The translations under genes and the position numbers were made by a program. This document shows, piece by piece, positions 1-7,507 of a stretch of DNA of 49,591 bases; position 1 is the stretch's first letter; each line of letters begins with the position of its first letter. Origin of the DNA: an uncultured Flavobacteriaceae bacterium (GTDB lineage Bacteria; Bacteroidota; Bacteroidia; Flavobacteriales; Flavobacteriaceae); NCBI GenBank assembly GCA_938084555.1, contig CALKFR010000014.1:1-49591 (forward strand), written 5' to 3'. Below the pieces are notes generated by a model, which was not told where the DNA came from, did no database searches, and was given only the letters and a program-made list of their open reading frames with translations.

Positions 1-219
1 TGCTGCTTTCACAGATAACATTTTTTCCATAGAATCATTATCAATTTCAATATCAAACTCATCTTCTACATCTAAAATAACATCTACCAAATTCGCTGAA
101 TTAATCTTTAAGTCATTAATAAAATCTGTTTCCTCAGATAGGTTATTAAATGCATTTTGATCTTGAACATAGGGCTTTACAATTTTTTGTAATGAAATAA
201 TAAGGTCTTCTCTTGTCAT
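1..219 (-). CDS. Acyl carrier protein (3' end outside window)
   Basis: Reads leftwards from an ATG at 219 and stays open to the window edge, so 73 residues are visible and the C-terminus is missing. The visible part has the ACP four-helix pattern: an amphipathic first helix (residues 1-15), then the phosphopantetheine site in the INSANLVDVIL stretch, where Ser is the expected attachment residue, followed by the acidic helix VEDEFDIEI. The usual DSL around the serine is NSA here, so it is a divergent ACP rather than the fatty-acid AcpP. It starts 10 nt after the ketosynthase stop and is the last visible gene of the polyketide operon. It probably carries the acyl chain for the neighbouring ketosynthase, dehydratase and enoyl reductase. 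The ACP call is firm; its private role in this operon is inferred from position. Confidence 0.82.
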   Translation of the reverse strand, partial: MTREDLIISLQKIVKPYVQDQNAFNNLSEETDFINDLKINSANLVDVILDVEDEFDIEIDNDSMEKMLSVKAA

Positions 220-229
220 GAATTCTTTT

Positions 230-1498
230 TTAATATTTCTTAAAAATAACACATCCATTTACATCTCCAAAACCAAAACTTGCTTTTGCAATGATCTGTA
301 GTTTTTTTGGTGTGTATTTGGTTGGTATTTTTTCTTTTGAAATTAATTTTAAAATAGCTGGATGCACTTCCTCGCAATTAATGTTTGGAAAAATAAATTG
401 GTGTTTTAATTGCAAAATTGTTGCCACATTTTCTATAGCGCCCGCTGCAGCAAGACAATGACCAACCATAGATTTTAAAGAGTTAATCATTGGAAAATTT
501 AGTCCGGTTCTTCCTAGGGCTTTTGTCCAATTTTCTATTTCTATGGGATCTTTTATAGTGGCTGTTAGATGCCCATTAATTGCATCAATTTCTGATGGTG
601 CTATATTTGCGTTATTTATTGCGTCTACAATACATTTTTGCACCGCTTCAGAATTTGGAGCTGTCATGGTTCCGCCATTTCTTTGCCCTCCAGAATTGAT
701 GTTTCCTCCCAATACCTCAGCATAAATAGTTGCTTTTCTTTCCAAAGCACTCTCTAAAGTTTCTAATACCAGTGCTCCAGCCCCACTTCCAGGCACAAAG
801 CCTGATGCATCTGCACTCATGGGCCTAGATCCTTCTTCTGGGTTTTCGTTGTGCTTGTAGGTCATCACTCTCATTGCATCAAATCCACCCCATATATAGG
901 CTCCGTCATCACTACAGCTTCCAACTAGCATTCTTTTTGCCTTTCCTGTCTGAACACGTTCAAAGCCCATTAGTAAAGCTTCTGTGCCAGTAGTACAGGC
1001 AGATGAATTGGTAGTTACTTGATTTCCCACTCCTAGAATACCCCCTAAATAAGCACTAATGCCGCTTGCCATGGTTTGAACAACAACGGTGCTCCCTAAT
1101 CTTTTTACCTTTTGATCGTCTAGTTTATACACAGCCTCTCTAAATTTTTCTACTCCAGAGGTACCTGCTCCAAAGACCAATCCAGAGTCATAGTCAACAG
1201 GTAGGTTTGTATCAATATCAAAGCCTGCATCTTTCCATGCGTCTATACCTGCAATACATCCATATAAAATTCCAGCACTATCAAAACCACGAAGTTGAAG
1301 AGGTGTTAAATACTTATTTTTCATCTCCTCTGAAACGGGAGGAATTCCTCCAATACAGCAAGAAAATTTTAAATCTTGGAGTTTTTGATGAAATGTAATT
1401 CCAGATCTTCCTGCTTGAATTGCTGCTAAAAAGTTGTCTAAGCCAACAGCGTTTGGTGCTACAACCCCCATCCCTGTAATGACAACTCTATGTTTCAT
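230..1498 (-). CDS. Beta-ketoacyl-ACP synthase (FabF-like)
   Basis: A 422-residue thiolase-fold condensing enzyme of the FabF/KAS II type. The catalytic triad is visible: Cys168 in SSACTTG, His310 in the NGHLTAT loop (normally AHGT.T) and His347 in SMVGHCLAAAG, with Lys342 just before it. Length is typical of FabF. It should condense malonyl-ACP with an acyl chain, extending the chain by two carbons. The modified first-histidine loop and the position between a divergent dehydratase and a divergent ACP argue for a specialised synthase, not the housekeeping FabF. Its ATG at 1498 lies 11 nt inside the end of the dehydratase gene, so the two are probably translationally coupled. Substrate chain length cannot be read from the sequence. 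Confidence 0.88.
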   Translation of the reverse strand: MKHRVVITGMGVVAPNAVGLDNFLAAIQAGRSGITFHQKLQDLKFSCCIGGIPPVSEEMKNKYLTPLQLRGFDSAGILYGCIAGIDAWKDAGFDIDTNLPVDYDSGLVFGAGTSGVEKFREAVYKLDDQKVKRLGSTVVVQTMASGISAYLGGILGVGNQVTTNSSACTTGTEALLMGFERVQTGKAKRMLVGSCSDDGAYIWGGFDAMRVMTYKHNENPEEGSRPMSADASGFVPGSGAGALVLETLESALERKATIYAEVLGGNINSGGQRNGGTMTAPNSEAVQKCIVDAINNANIAPSEIDAINGHLTATIKDPIEIENWTKALGRTGLNFPMINSLKSMVGHCLAAAGAIENVATILQLKHQFIFPNINCEEVHPAILKLISKEKIPTKYTPKKLQIIAKASFGFGDVNGCVIFKKY

Positions 1499-1940
1499 TA
1501 TTCATTGATTTTAACATGCCTGAAATAGTTCCTCTACAAACCAACTCATTATTATCATTAAACAATTCTACCTTACATTTTAGTTTGTTAAATCTAAAAT
1601 AAATTTTTTCTGAAACTACTTTTACACGTTCTTGTGGACGAACTGGTAAAAAGAAATCAATATGATTTGAGGTTAATGCAATTTGTGGTTTTTTTGAAGT
1701 AGTAATTTCATCTCTTAATAAATATATCCCTAAACAAACCACCCCGATTTGGGCCATTACCTCTGTTAAAATAACACCTGGTGTTATTGGATTATTTTTA
1801 AAGTGTCCTTGGTAAAAATACTCGTCTTTTTTAAATGTATAAAATCCCTCCGCACCATGTTCTGATAAAGACCCTATTTCGTCTACAAACAAAAAGGGTG
1901 TTTGATAGGGTAAGAGCCGTATGATATTTTTGTTGTTCAA
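1488..1940 (-). CDS. FabZ/FabA-like 3-hydroxyacyl-ACP dehydratase
   Basis: A 150-residue hot-dog-fold protein. The catalytic histidine is His46 in the YQGHFKNNPITPGV loop (FabZ: FxGHFPxxPIMPGV) and the catalytic acid is Glu60 in EVMAQ (FabZ: EAMAQ). The N-terminal LPYQTPFLFVDE matches the FabZ LPHRYPFLLVD signature, with His changed to Gln at a non-catalytic place. It should dehydrate 3-hydroxyacyl-ACP to the trans-2-enoyl form. The start is a TTG at 1940, 5 nt after the preceding stop; the next in-frame ATG would delete the active site, so the TTG is required. The 3' end overlaps the ketosynthase gene by 11 nt. In the operon it fits the dehydration step between ketosynthase and enoyl reductase. 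Confidence 0.82.
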   Translation of the reverse strand: MNNKNIIRLLPYQTPFLFVDEIGSLSEHGAEGFYTFKKDEYFYQGHFKNNPITPGVILTEVMAQIGVVCLGIYLLRDEITTSKKPQIALTSNHIDFFLPVRPQERVKVVSEKIYFRFNKLKCKVELFNDNNELVCRGTISGMLKSMNNET

Positions 1941-1945
1941 ATTGT

Positions 1946-2740
1946 TTAGCTTATATGTTCTCCTCCGTCTACAGGAATAATTGCACCATTAATCCATGAA
2001 GCTTCATCTTTTGATAAAAGATAGACCACATTGGCAACATCTTCTGGAGCTGTTAATTTATGAAATGGATTGCGTAATAAAGAATGTTTTTTTATTTCAT
2101 CGCTACCAGGAATCATTCTTAAAGAAGCTGTATCTGTAACTCCTGCTTGAATACAATTTGCCCTTATCCCGAAGGGTGCAAACTCTAAAGCAATGTTTCT
2201 TGTAATGGCTTCTAGCGTAACTTTTGCTGCGGATACAGCAGCATAATTTTTCCATGCTTTTGAGTTTCCTTCACTGGTAAAACTAAGTATTCGTGCATCA
2301 TCTGAAAACAATTTAGCTTCAAAAATAGCTTTAGTCCAATCATATAAACTAATCCCCATGGCTTGGATTGTTAATTGAAAATCATCTGTCTGTAAAGTTG
2401 GTGTTGTTTCTGAAATCATGGGCTTTAGATTTCCTTTAGCCACACTGTGTACAAGTGTTTTAATAGAGCCACCTTTTAATTCTTTTTCTAAATCTTCTAT
2501 CAACGCAACTCTCTTTTCTGAGTGAAAAGCATCTGTATTATAACTAATAAAATCAATACCTTCTTTGGTAATTTTTTTAAATTCTTTTTCTATTTCTTCT
2601 CGTTGTGACCTAGAATTTCTATGTACAATACAAATATTCATCCCATGACTCGCTAACTTTTTCGCCGTTGCTAGACCTAAGCCGCTAGAGCCCCCTAAAA
2701 TTAGAGCCCATTCATTTTTATCTTTAAATTCTTTTACCAT
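1946..2740 (-). CDS. SDR-family oxidoreductase resembling FabL enoyl-ACP reductase
   Basis: A 264-residue Rossmann short-chain dehydrogenase. The glycine-rich cofactor motif GGSSGLG is at about residues 16-22. The active site is Tyr166-x6-Lys173 (NYAAVSAAK), not the YxxxK of classical ketoreductases. A Y-x6-K spacing is the hallmark of enoyl-ACP reductases FabI and FabL, and the downstream LEAITRNIALEFAPFGIR and VTDTASLRMIPG segments resemble FabL. It therefore probably reduces trans-2-enoyl-ACP to the saturated chain. The final VDGG motif is normal for SDRs. The ATG at 2740 overlaps the end of the type III PKS gene by 7 nt. Automated annotation would likely label this simply SDR; enoyl reductase is my inference from the spacing. 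Confidence 0.72.
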   Translation of the reverse strand: MVKEFKDKNEWALILGGSSGLGLATAKKLASHGMNICIVHRNSRSQREEIEKEFKKITKEGIDFISYNTDAFHSEKRVALIEDLEKELKGGSIKTLVHSVAKGNLKPMISETTPTLQTDDFQLTIQAMGISLYDWTKAIFEAKLFSDDARILSFTSEGNSKAWKNYAAVSAAKVTLEAITRNIALEFAPFGIRANCIQAGVTDTASLRMIPGSDEIKKHSLLRNPFHKLTAPEDVANVVYLLSKDEASWINGAIIPVDGGEHIS

Positions 2741-3786
2741 TCTAATAGTATTCTTTGTGCAGAAAAGCCTGGCCCAAAACTTAGCATCAGTCCTTTTTCT
2801 CCGGGTTGTCTATCTCTATCCATAAATCGCTCTAAAACGTATAAAACTGTTGCGCTAGACATATTTCCATACAGTCTCAGAACCTCTTTAGTGTCATTGA
2901 TGTTCTTCCCTAAAGATCCAAATAAATCTTCTACTGTCTGAACAATTTTCTTGCCTCCGGGATGAAAAATTAAAAGATTTATATCTTCAATAGTTAGATG
3001 ATTTCGCTCTAAAAAAGGATGGACAATCATTGGAAAGTGGTTGGAAATAGTTTCTGGAACAGACTTGTCTAAAATCATTTGTAAGCCTGTATTCACCAAT
3101 TTAAATCCCATCATATGGGTTGCATTATAAAAATGATACATGGCTTCATCTAAAATTTTTGGTCCCTTGTCTTCTTCATAAGATGATAAAATAACACTTG
3201 CGGCACCATCTCCAAAAATTGCAGCACTTACAATATTTACCATAGAAAAATCTTCTAGCTGAAAAGTTGCTGTTGGAGATTCTACCGCTACCACTACCGC
3301 TCTTTTATTTGGGTTGGCTTTTAAAAAGTTTTTTGCATAAATGATCCCTGAAACTCCCGCCGCACATCCCATTTCTGTAACCGGAAGTCTCACTATATCT
3401 TGTTTCATTTGCAAGCTATTAATTAGATAAGCGTCTACGGAGGGTATCATGATTCCTGTACAACTCACAGTAATAATATAATCAATATCTGTGGGTTGTA
3501 AACTTGCTTTTTCTAATGATTTTTTCAATGATTGCTCTGCCAAAACTTTGACCTCTCTAGCATAAATAGCGTTTTTTTCTTCAAAAGAAGAATTTGAAAA
3601 AACTTCTTCAGCATCCATAATAGAATACCGTCTGTCTACACCAGCTCCTTCAAAAAGTTTTAAAACTTTTCGTTGAAATCTTTTTTCCTGGCCCTGCATC
3701 CATAGTTTTACAAAAGGAATAATGTCTTTAGTTTCCCTAGTGTGTTTTGGTAGCTGTTTCGCTACAGATAATATTTTTACGCTCAT
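2734..3786 (-). CDS. Type III polyketide synthase (chalcone synthase-like)
   Basis: A 350-residue homodimeric-type ketosynthase of the chalcone/stilbene synthase superfamily. The complete Cys-His-Asn triad is visible: Cys141 in TEMGCAAGVSG, His275 in IFHPGGKK and Asn308 in LYGNMSSATV. The C-terminal SFGPGFSAQ loop corresponds to the family GFGPG loop. Length is typical for bacterial members. These enzymes take an acyl starter and condense malonyl-CoA units, then cyclise to a pyrone, resorcinol or similar ring. The FAS-like genes immediately downstream suggest a long or modified acyl starter and hence an alkyl-pyrone or alkylresorcinol type product. A methyltransferase precedes it by 27 nt and the SDR overlaps its end, so it sits at the centre of the operon. 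Ring type and chain length cannot be deduced. Confidence 0.9.
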   Translation of the reverse strand: MSVKILSVAKQLPKHTRETKDIIPFVKLWMQGQEKRFQRKVLKLFEGAGVDRRYSIMDAEEVFSNSSFEEKNAIYAREVKVLAEQSLKKSLEKASLQPTDIDYIITVSCTGIMIPSVDAYLINSLQMKQDIVRLPVTEMGCAAGVSGIIYAKNFLKANPNKRAVVVAVESPTATFQLEDFSMVNIVSAAIFGDGAASVILSSYEEDKGPKILDEAMYHFYNATHMMGFKLVNTGLQMILDKSVPETISNHFPMIVHPFLERNHLTIEDINLLIFHPGGKKIVQTVEDLFGSLGKNINDTKEVLRLYGNMSSATVLYVLERFMDRDRQPGEKGLMLSFGPGFSAQRILLEW

Positions 3787-3813
3787 AATATTTCCTAAAA
3801 AACAGGAATTCTT

Positions 3814-4536
3814 TTAATGAATAGGATCTTTTCTTAAAATCCATAAATAGCGAAAAGCCCATTTCCATTGAATAGAAAAAGGCGCTTCCACTTGTGTTAA
3901 AATAGCCTCTAACTCTTTTCTTTTAAAAGCTCTTAAAATAGATGTTAAACCATCTTCTCTAACCATCTTGTTTTTAATGAAAAGCCCTATCAGTTTAAAA
4001 AGATAGTATGCAAGTCTATGCCTATGCAAATCATTCACAACCGCTCCAATTGTAGCTTTTTGAACCGTTGGCTTTAAAAAAGAGATGAGTTCCTCGTTTT
4101 TAAAATGGTGTAAAAACAAGGTGCACAAGACAACATCATATGCCTGCTTTTTAAACTCCTCTGAAAAAATGTCAATCGTTTCAAAACTCAACTCTGGATA
4201 ATCTATAGAAAGTTCTCTTGCATATTCTATAGCTGCATCATTTGCATCTATTCCTATAAGTTTAAACTTGTAGTTGTTCTTTCTGCCAAACTTAGCAATA
4301 TCTCTTAAAATATCTCCGTGTCCACAACCTAAATCAACCAAGGTAATTGTCTTCTTTTTTGACGATGTTTTAAGTAATTTTTTTAACCCTTTAATAGTTA
4401 CTGAATTTCCTCCTAGAAACCGATTAATGGTTTCAAGTTTATCTAAGGTATCTCTAAACATATCTCCTTTAATAGAAAAATCATCCATCATTTCTGATGC
4501 TGAAGAACGGCGAGATGTATCAACTAAAAAACTCAT
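3814..4536 (-). CDS. Class I SAM-dependent methyltransferase
   Basis: A 240-residue protein with the SAM-binding motif VDLGCGHGD at about residues 67-75, followed by IGIDANDAAIEYAR (acidic loop binding the ribose) and the motif VVLCTLFLHHF. The C-terminal third is basic with a hydrophobic stretch (LAYYLFKLIGLFI), which could contact membrane or a lipid-like substrate. It lies between the FAD oxidoreductase (4-nt ATGA overlap at 4533-4536) and the type III PKS. A PKS-methyltransferase-flavoprotein trio resembles the Streptomyces srsABC phenolic-lipid operon, so O- or C-methylation of the polyketide ring is a reasonable guess. The methyltransferase fold is clear; the substrate is inferred. Confidence 0.85.
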   Translation of the reverse strand: MSFLVDTSRRSSASEMMDDFSIKGDMFRDTLDKLETINRFLGGNSVTIKGLKKLLKTSSKKKTITLVDLGCGHGDILRDIAKFGRKNNYKFKLIGIDANDAAIEYARELSIDYPELSFETIDIFSEEFKKQAYDVVLCTLFLHHFKNEELISFLKPTVQKATIGAVVNDLHRHRLAYYLFKLIGLFIKNKMVREDGLTSILRAFKRKELEAILTQVEAPFSIQWKWAFRYLWILRKDPIH

Positions 4537-5669
4537 AATGGGCGCAGCTGTTTTCCGTGGGTAAATTTGATTATTTTAGGCAATAAAGAAGGTGTTGTTT
4601 TTAAAATTGAGTATGCTATTTGAGAAATGATTTGATTTCTAAATAACCATGCGAAAAAATGGCCTGCTTTTAATCGTGTTTTAAATTCTTTATTCCAATC
4701 TCTAAGATACTGTTTTTCTAAGCCTTCTCTAGTTTTTATTTCGCCATTTAAAAACTGAAGTATTCGAGAGCTTGCTAATTTTGCGCTAGAAATAGCCATT
4801 CCCATTCCATTACCACATAGCGGGTGAATCATTCCTGCGGTATCACCACACATAATGATATGATCTTCTACTGGTTTTTTAGTTTGAAAAGAAACTTGAC
4901 TAATAGTTAGTGGTTTTTCAAAAACTGGTGTTGTTTCTTTAAATATTTTTCTAAGATGTTCATTTTTAAAAACAACTTTTTCTTGAAAATCTGTAATATT
5001 TTTATGTTTTTTAAACGAACGATATTCTGTAATATAACAAACATTAATAGCATTGTTTTCTACTTTAGATACACCACAATAGCCTCCTTTAAAATTATGT
5101 AGCCCCACCAAATTTTCTGGGAATACGCCTTTTACGTGTGTTTTCACCGCCAAGTATGGCGATTTTTTTTGAATGAATTTCCGCTTCATTTTTTGATCTA
5201 ATGAAGACCTTTTCCCAAAAGCGCCTATTGTAATTTTGCTTTGAAATACTCCTGAACTTTTTGTTAAAATTGTGAAAGAATTTTTTTTAAATTCAATAGA
5301 ATCTACCGTGTCTTTTAAAATTTTAACGCCATTTAAGCATGCTTTTTTTACCAATAAGTCATCTAAAAAATATCGGCTCATTCCAAAACCTCCCAGAGGC
5401 AATTCCCCTTTTATTAAATTGCTTTTTGTAGTACTTATATGAACTTTTGTGATCTGTTTTGCGCCTTCATGTATTGGATTAATTCCTAAAGAATTTAAAT
5501 ATGGCAGTACTTCATTAGAAATATATTCTCCACATACTTTGTGTTTTGGATACGTGTTTTTTTCAATTAACAACACCTGTTTCTTGTGTTTAGACAAATG
5601 AATAGCACTGGTTAATCCAGCCAATCCACCTCCCACTATAATTACATCAAATGTTGTTGTTGTTTTCAA
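4533..5669 (-). CDS. FAD-dependent oxidoreductase, geranylgeranyl reductase-like
   Basis: A 378-residue flavoprotein. The N-terminal dinucleotide-binding motif VGGGLAG is at residues 12-18, and the KVCGEYIS element at about residues 44-51 is characteristic of the geranylgeranyl reductase/FixC/halogenase-like branch of the PHBH superfamily. A second FAD motif, CGDTAGMIHPLCGNG, lies in the last third. Such enzymes either reduce isoprenoid double bonds or hydroxylate rings and lipids. Within a type III PKS operon, ring hydroxylation (compare SrsC) or reduction of an unsaturated chain is likely. It starts with TTG at 5669, two nt after the YceI stop, and overlaps the methyltransferase gene by 4 nt. 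There is no ATG near this position. The exact reaction is unknown. Confidence 0.8.
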   Translation of the reverse strand: MKTTTTFDVIIVGGGLAGLTSAIHLSKHKKQVLLIEKNTYPKHKVCGEYISNEVLPYLNSLGINPIHEGAKQITKVHISTTKSNLIKGELPLGGFGMSRYFLDDLLVKKACLNGVKILKDTVDSIEFKKNSFTILTKSSGVFQSKITIGAFGKRSSLDQKMKRKFIQKKSPYLAVKTHVKGVFPENLVGLHNFKGGYCGVSKVENNAINVCYITEYRSFKKHKNITDFQEKVVFKNEHLRKIFKETTPVFEKPLTISQVSFQTKKPVEDHIIMCGDTAGMIHPLCGNGMGMAISSAKLASSRILQFLNGEIKTREGLEKQYLRDWNKEFKTRLKAGHFFAWLFRNQIISQIAYSILKTTPSLLPKIIKFTHGKQLRPL

Positions 5670-5672
5670 TTG

Positions 5673-6203
5673 TTATTTGGTTGCAGAATATTCTACTTGA
5701 ATTTTTACATTATTAGACAAAACAAAACTACGCCCTCCTAAATTAAAATCTTTACGGTTTAGTAGCATTGAAGCATTTAGGTTTAGTATTGAATTGTCTT
5801 CAAAAACTTCTAAAGGAATTTCCATCTCTTTAACAATCCCTTTGATGCTTAACCCTGCAAAAAGGGTAATATTACCATTCACATCCTTTGTAATTTTAGA
5901 GGATTTTGATATAATTTTTTCATGATTTAAGGCATCAAAATAATCTGTTTCTAACAAGTGTTTATCTCTTGCTTCAATGCCAGTAAAAATTGTATTCACC
6001 ATAATGGTTGCACTAATATAGCTATTAGATAAATCTTTGGTGTTTAAATTTGTCTTTATATCTGTATTTTTAAAACCTCCGTCTACAGGTATTCCAAAAT
6101 TTTTAATTTTAAATAAAACAGTGGTTTTGTTCTTGTCTTGAACCCATTCTTGAGAGGATAAAGTTAATGTGGCTAACAAAAAAAGTATAAGTATTTTATT
6201 CAA
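5673..6203 (-). CDS. YceI-family periplasmic lipid-binding protein
   Basis: A YceI-like lipocalin-fold protein of about 176 residues. It has a short hydrophobic signal peptide (MNKILILFLLATLTLSS), then the family features: early IKNFGIPVDGGF, central ATIMVNTIFTGIEARDKHLL, the DYFDA step and a C-terminal NRKDFNLGG. I place the start at a TTG (6203), because the frame runs further upstream only through the 3' end of the preceding gene and the TTG gives a clean export signal. YceI proteins bind polyisoprenoids or other amphiphilic lipids in the periplasm. Its tight placement in the polyketide operon (2 nt before the next gene) suggests it binds or ferries the lipid product; that role is inferred. 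Confidence 0.8.
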   Translation of the reverse strand: MNKILILFLLATLTLSSQEWVQDKNKTTVLFKIKNFGIPVDGGFKNTDIKTNLNTKDLSNSYISATIMVNTIFTGIEARDKHLLETDYFDALNHEKIISKSSKITKDVNGNITLFAGLSIKGIVKEMEIPLEVFEDNSILNLNASMLLNRKDFNLGGRSFVLSNNVKIQVEYSATK

Positions 6204-6217
6204 AATTTTAATATTAT

Positions 6218-7327
6218 TTAATCTAATAGGTTTGCCAATTCTTTTCCAACCTGAGAACCAATAGCAACACCCATTCCGCCTAGACGTATACCACAATAAC
6301 TATTTTCAGAAAGTTGTTTTACGATTGGCTTTTTCTGATTTCCAACCCCCATAATTCCACTCCAACGATGTGTGATTTCAAAAGCTGTATTTGGTAAAAT
6401 AGTTGTTTTTAAAAGGTGTTCTAATTTATTTTGAATGCGTGTAGTTTCTCCAAATTGTGTTGTTTCTTCTGTCTCAAAATCTAAATTTCTTCCACCTCCC
6501 AGTAAAATTCTATTATGTATATTTCTAAAATAATAATACCCTTCCTCCAAATGAAAAGTTCCCTTAATGTGTAGGTTTTTAATTTGACTTGTAATTAACA
6601 CTTGAGCTCTTGCAGGCGAGATAGGTTCTTTGAGAAGTTCTTTAGAAAAACCATTAGTAGCAAAAAACACTTTAGAGGCTAAAACCTCTCCTTGACTTGT
6701 GTTAATCTTTACTTGATTTGTACGCTCTGAAAACCCTAGGACAGAAATGTTGTTTAAAACTTTTACTCCTTTCTCTTGTGCTTTTTTTAACAATTGTGAA
6801 ACCATTTTTCCTGTATCTATCTGGGCTTCAAATTTGTTTACCAAATAAGCTGGAACAATATTTTTGAAATTAAACTTATTGCGTACTGTAGAAAAAACGC
6901 TTTCCTTAAAAAGAGGAAGTAATAACTTGTTTAAATCTTCTGTTTTATTTTTACACTTTTCAAAAAAGCCTTCATCATTAAATAATTCATACCCGTAATT
7001 TTGTTGATAATCTATATTTGTATCTCCTAGTAAGTTTCTAAGAAGCTGAAGACCCTCCCACCTCTTCTTTATCAACTGAAATACCTCTTCTTCTGTGTGG
7101 TTTTTGAGATCACTTAACAATTCTGAAGTGCTCCCAAAACAAGCAAATCCAGCATTTTTTGTACTTGCTCCTTGTGGAAGTAATCCTTTTTCTAAGACAA
7201 TAACTTTTGATTTTGGGAAGCGTTCTTTTAAATGAATTGCACAGTTTAAACCAACAATTCCACTTCCAACAACAACAAAATCATTGTTAGTAAACCATTC
7301 TTTATATTCCCAATAACTGTAATTCAT
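6218..7327 (-). CDS. DAO-family FAD-dependent oxidoreductase
   Basis: A 369-residue flavoprotein of the D-amino-acid oxidase/glycine oxidase fold. The FAD motif VVGSGIVGLNCAIHL begins at about residue 19, GASTKNAGFACFGS follows (the family's xTxxNAGxxxG element), and the C-terminus ends in RLGGMGVAIGSQVGKELA, the usual second FAD contact. The substrate could be a secondary or primary amine. It appears to be the first gene of the lipid operon: its ATG at 7327 follows a 172-bp gap holding a GNAT remnant, and its stop is 14 nt before the YceI start. Whether it belongs to the polyketide pathway or is just co-transcribed is not clear, since DAO enzymes are not typical tailoring enzymes for type III polyketides. 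Confidence 0.72.
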   Translation of the reverse strand: MNYSYWEYKEWFTNNDFVVVGSGIVGLNCAIHLKERFPKSKVIVLEKGLLPQGASTKNAGFACFGSTSELLSDLKNHTEEEVFQLIKKRWEGLQLLRNLLGDTNIDYQQNYGYELFNDEGFFEKCKNKTEDLNKLLLPLFKESVFSTVRNKFNFKNIVPAYLVNKFEAQIDTGKMVSQLLKKAQEKGVKVLNNISVLGFSERTNQVKINTSQGEVLASKVFFATNGFSKELLKEPISPARAQVLITSQIKNLHIKGTFHLEEGYYYFRNIHNRILLGGGRNLDFETEETTQFGETTRIQNKLEHLLKTTILPNTAFEITHRWSGIMGVGNQKKPIVKQLSENSYCGIRLGGMGVAIGSQVGKELANLLD

Positions 7328-7354
7328 TACATTAATTTTTCAAAACAATTGCTG

Positions 7355-7507
7355 TTATCCATATGGGCATACTGTCAGTAATTTTGAATCCTTGTATATC
7401 CCAGACTTTTTATAAAACTTTATTGCCTCTTGCTGACGATTTCCTGTCTCTAAAATACACTTTTTAAAGCCTTGTAAAAAATGAAAAAGCTGTTTGTTTT
7501 TAAAACT
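7355..7507 (-). pseudogene. Remnant of a GNAT acetyltransferase C-terminus
   Basis: On the minus strand an open stretch of 50 codons runs to a TAA at 7357-7355 and has no start codon. It overlaps the end of dinB by 8 nt. Its translation contains LETGNRQQEAIKFYKKSGI, which matches the conserved C-terminal part of GNAT N-acetyltransferases (typically LETG..Q..A..LY...GF). The remainder of the GNAT domain, including the acetyl-CoA loop, is absent because dinB occupies the upstream sequence. This is best read as the surviving 3' end of a gene lost by deletion, lying between dinB and the lipid operon. It is too short to be functional. Confidence 0.6.

Noticed and set aside
1-7327. Flexirubin or dialkylresorcinol (DarA/DarB) pigment cluster
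   Set aside because: The cluster has an ACP and ketosynthase like flexirubin loci, but no DarB-type KAS III, aromatic ammonia lyase or polyene elongation set is visible, and its ring-forming enzyme is a type III PKS.
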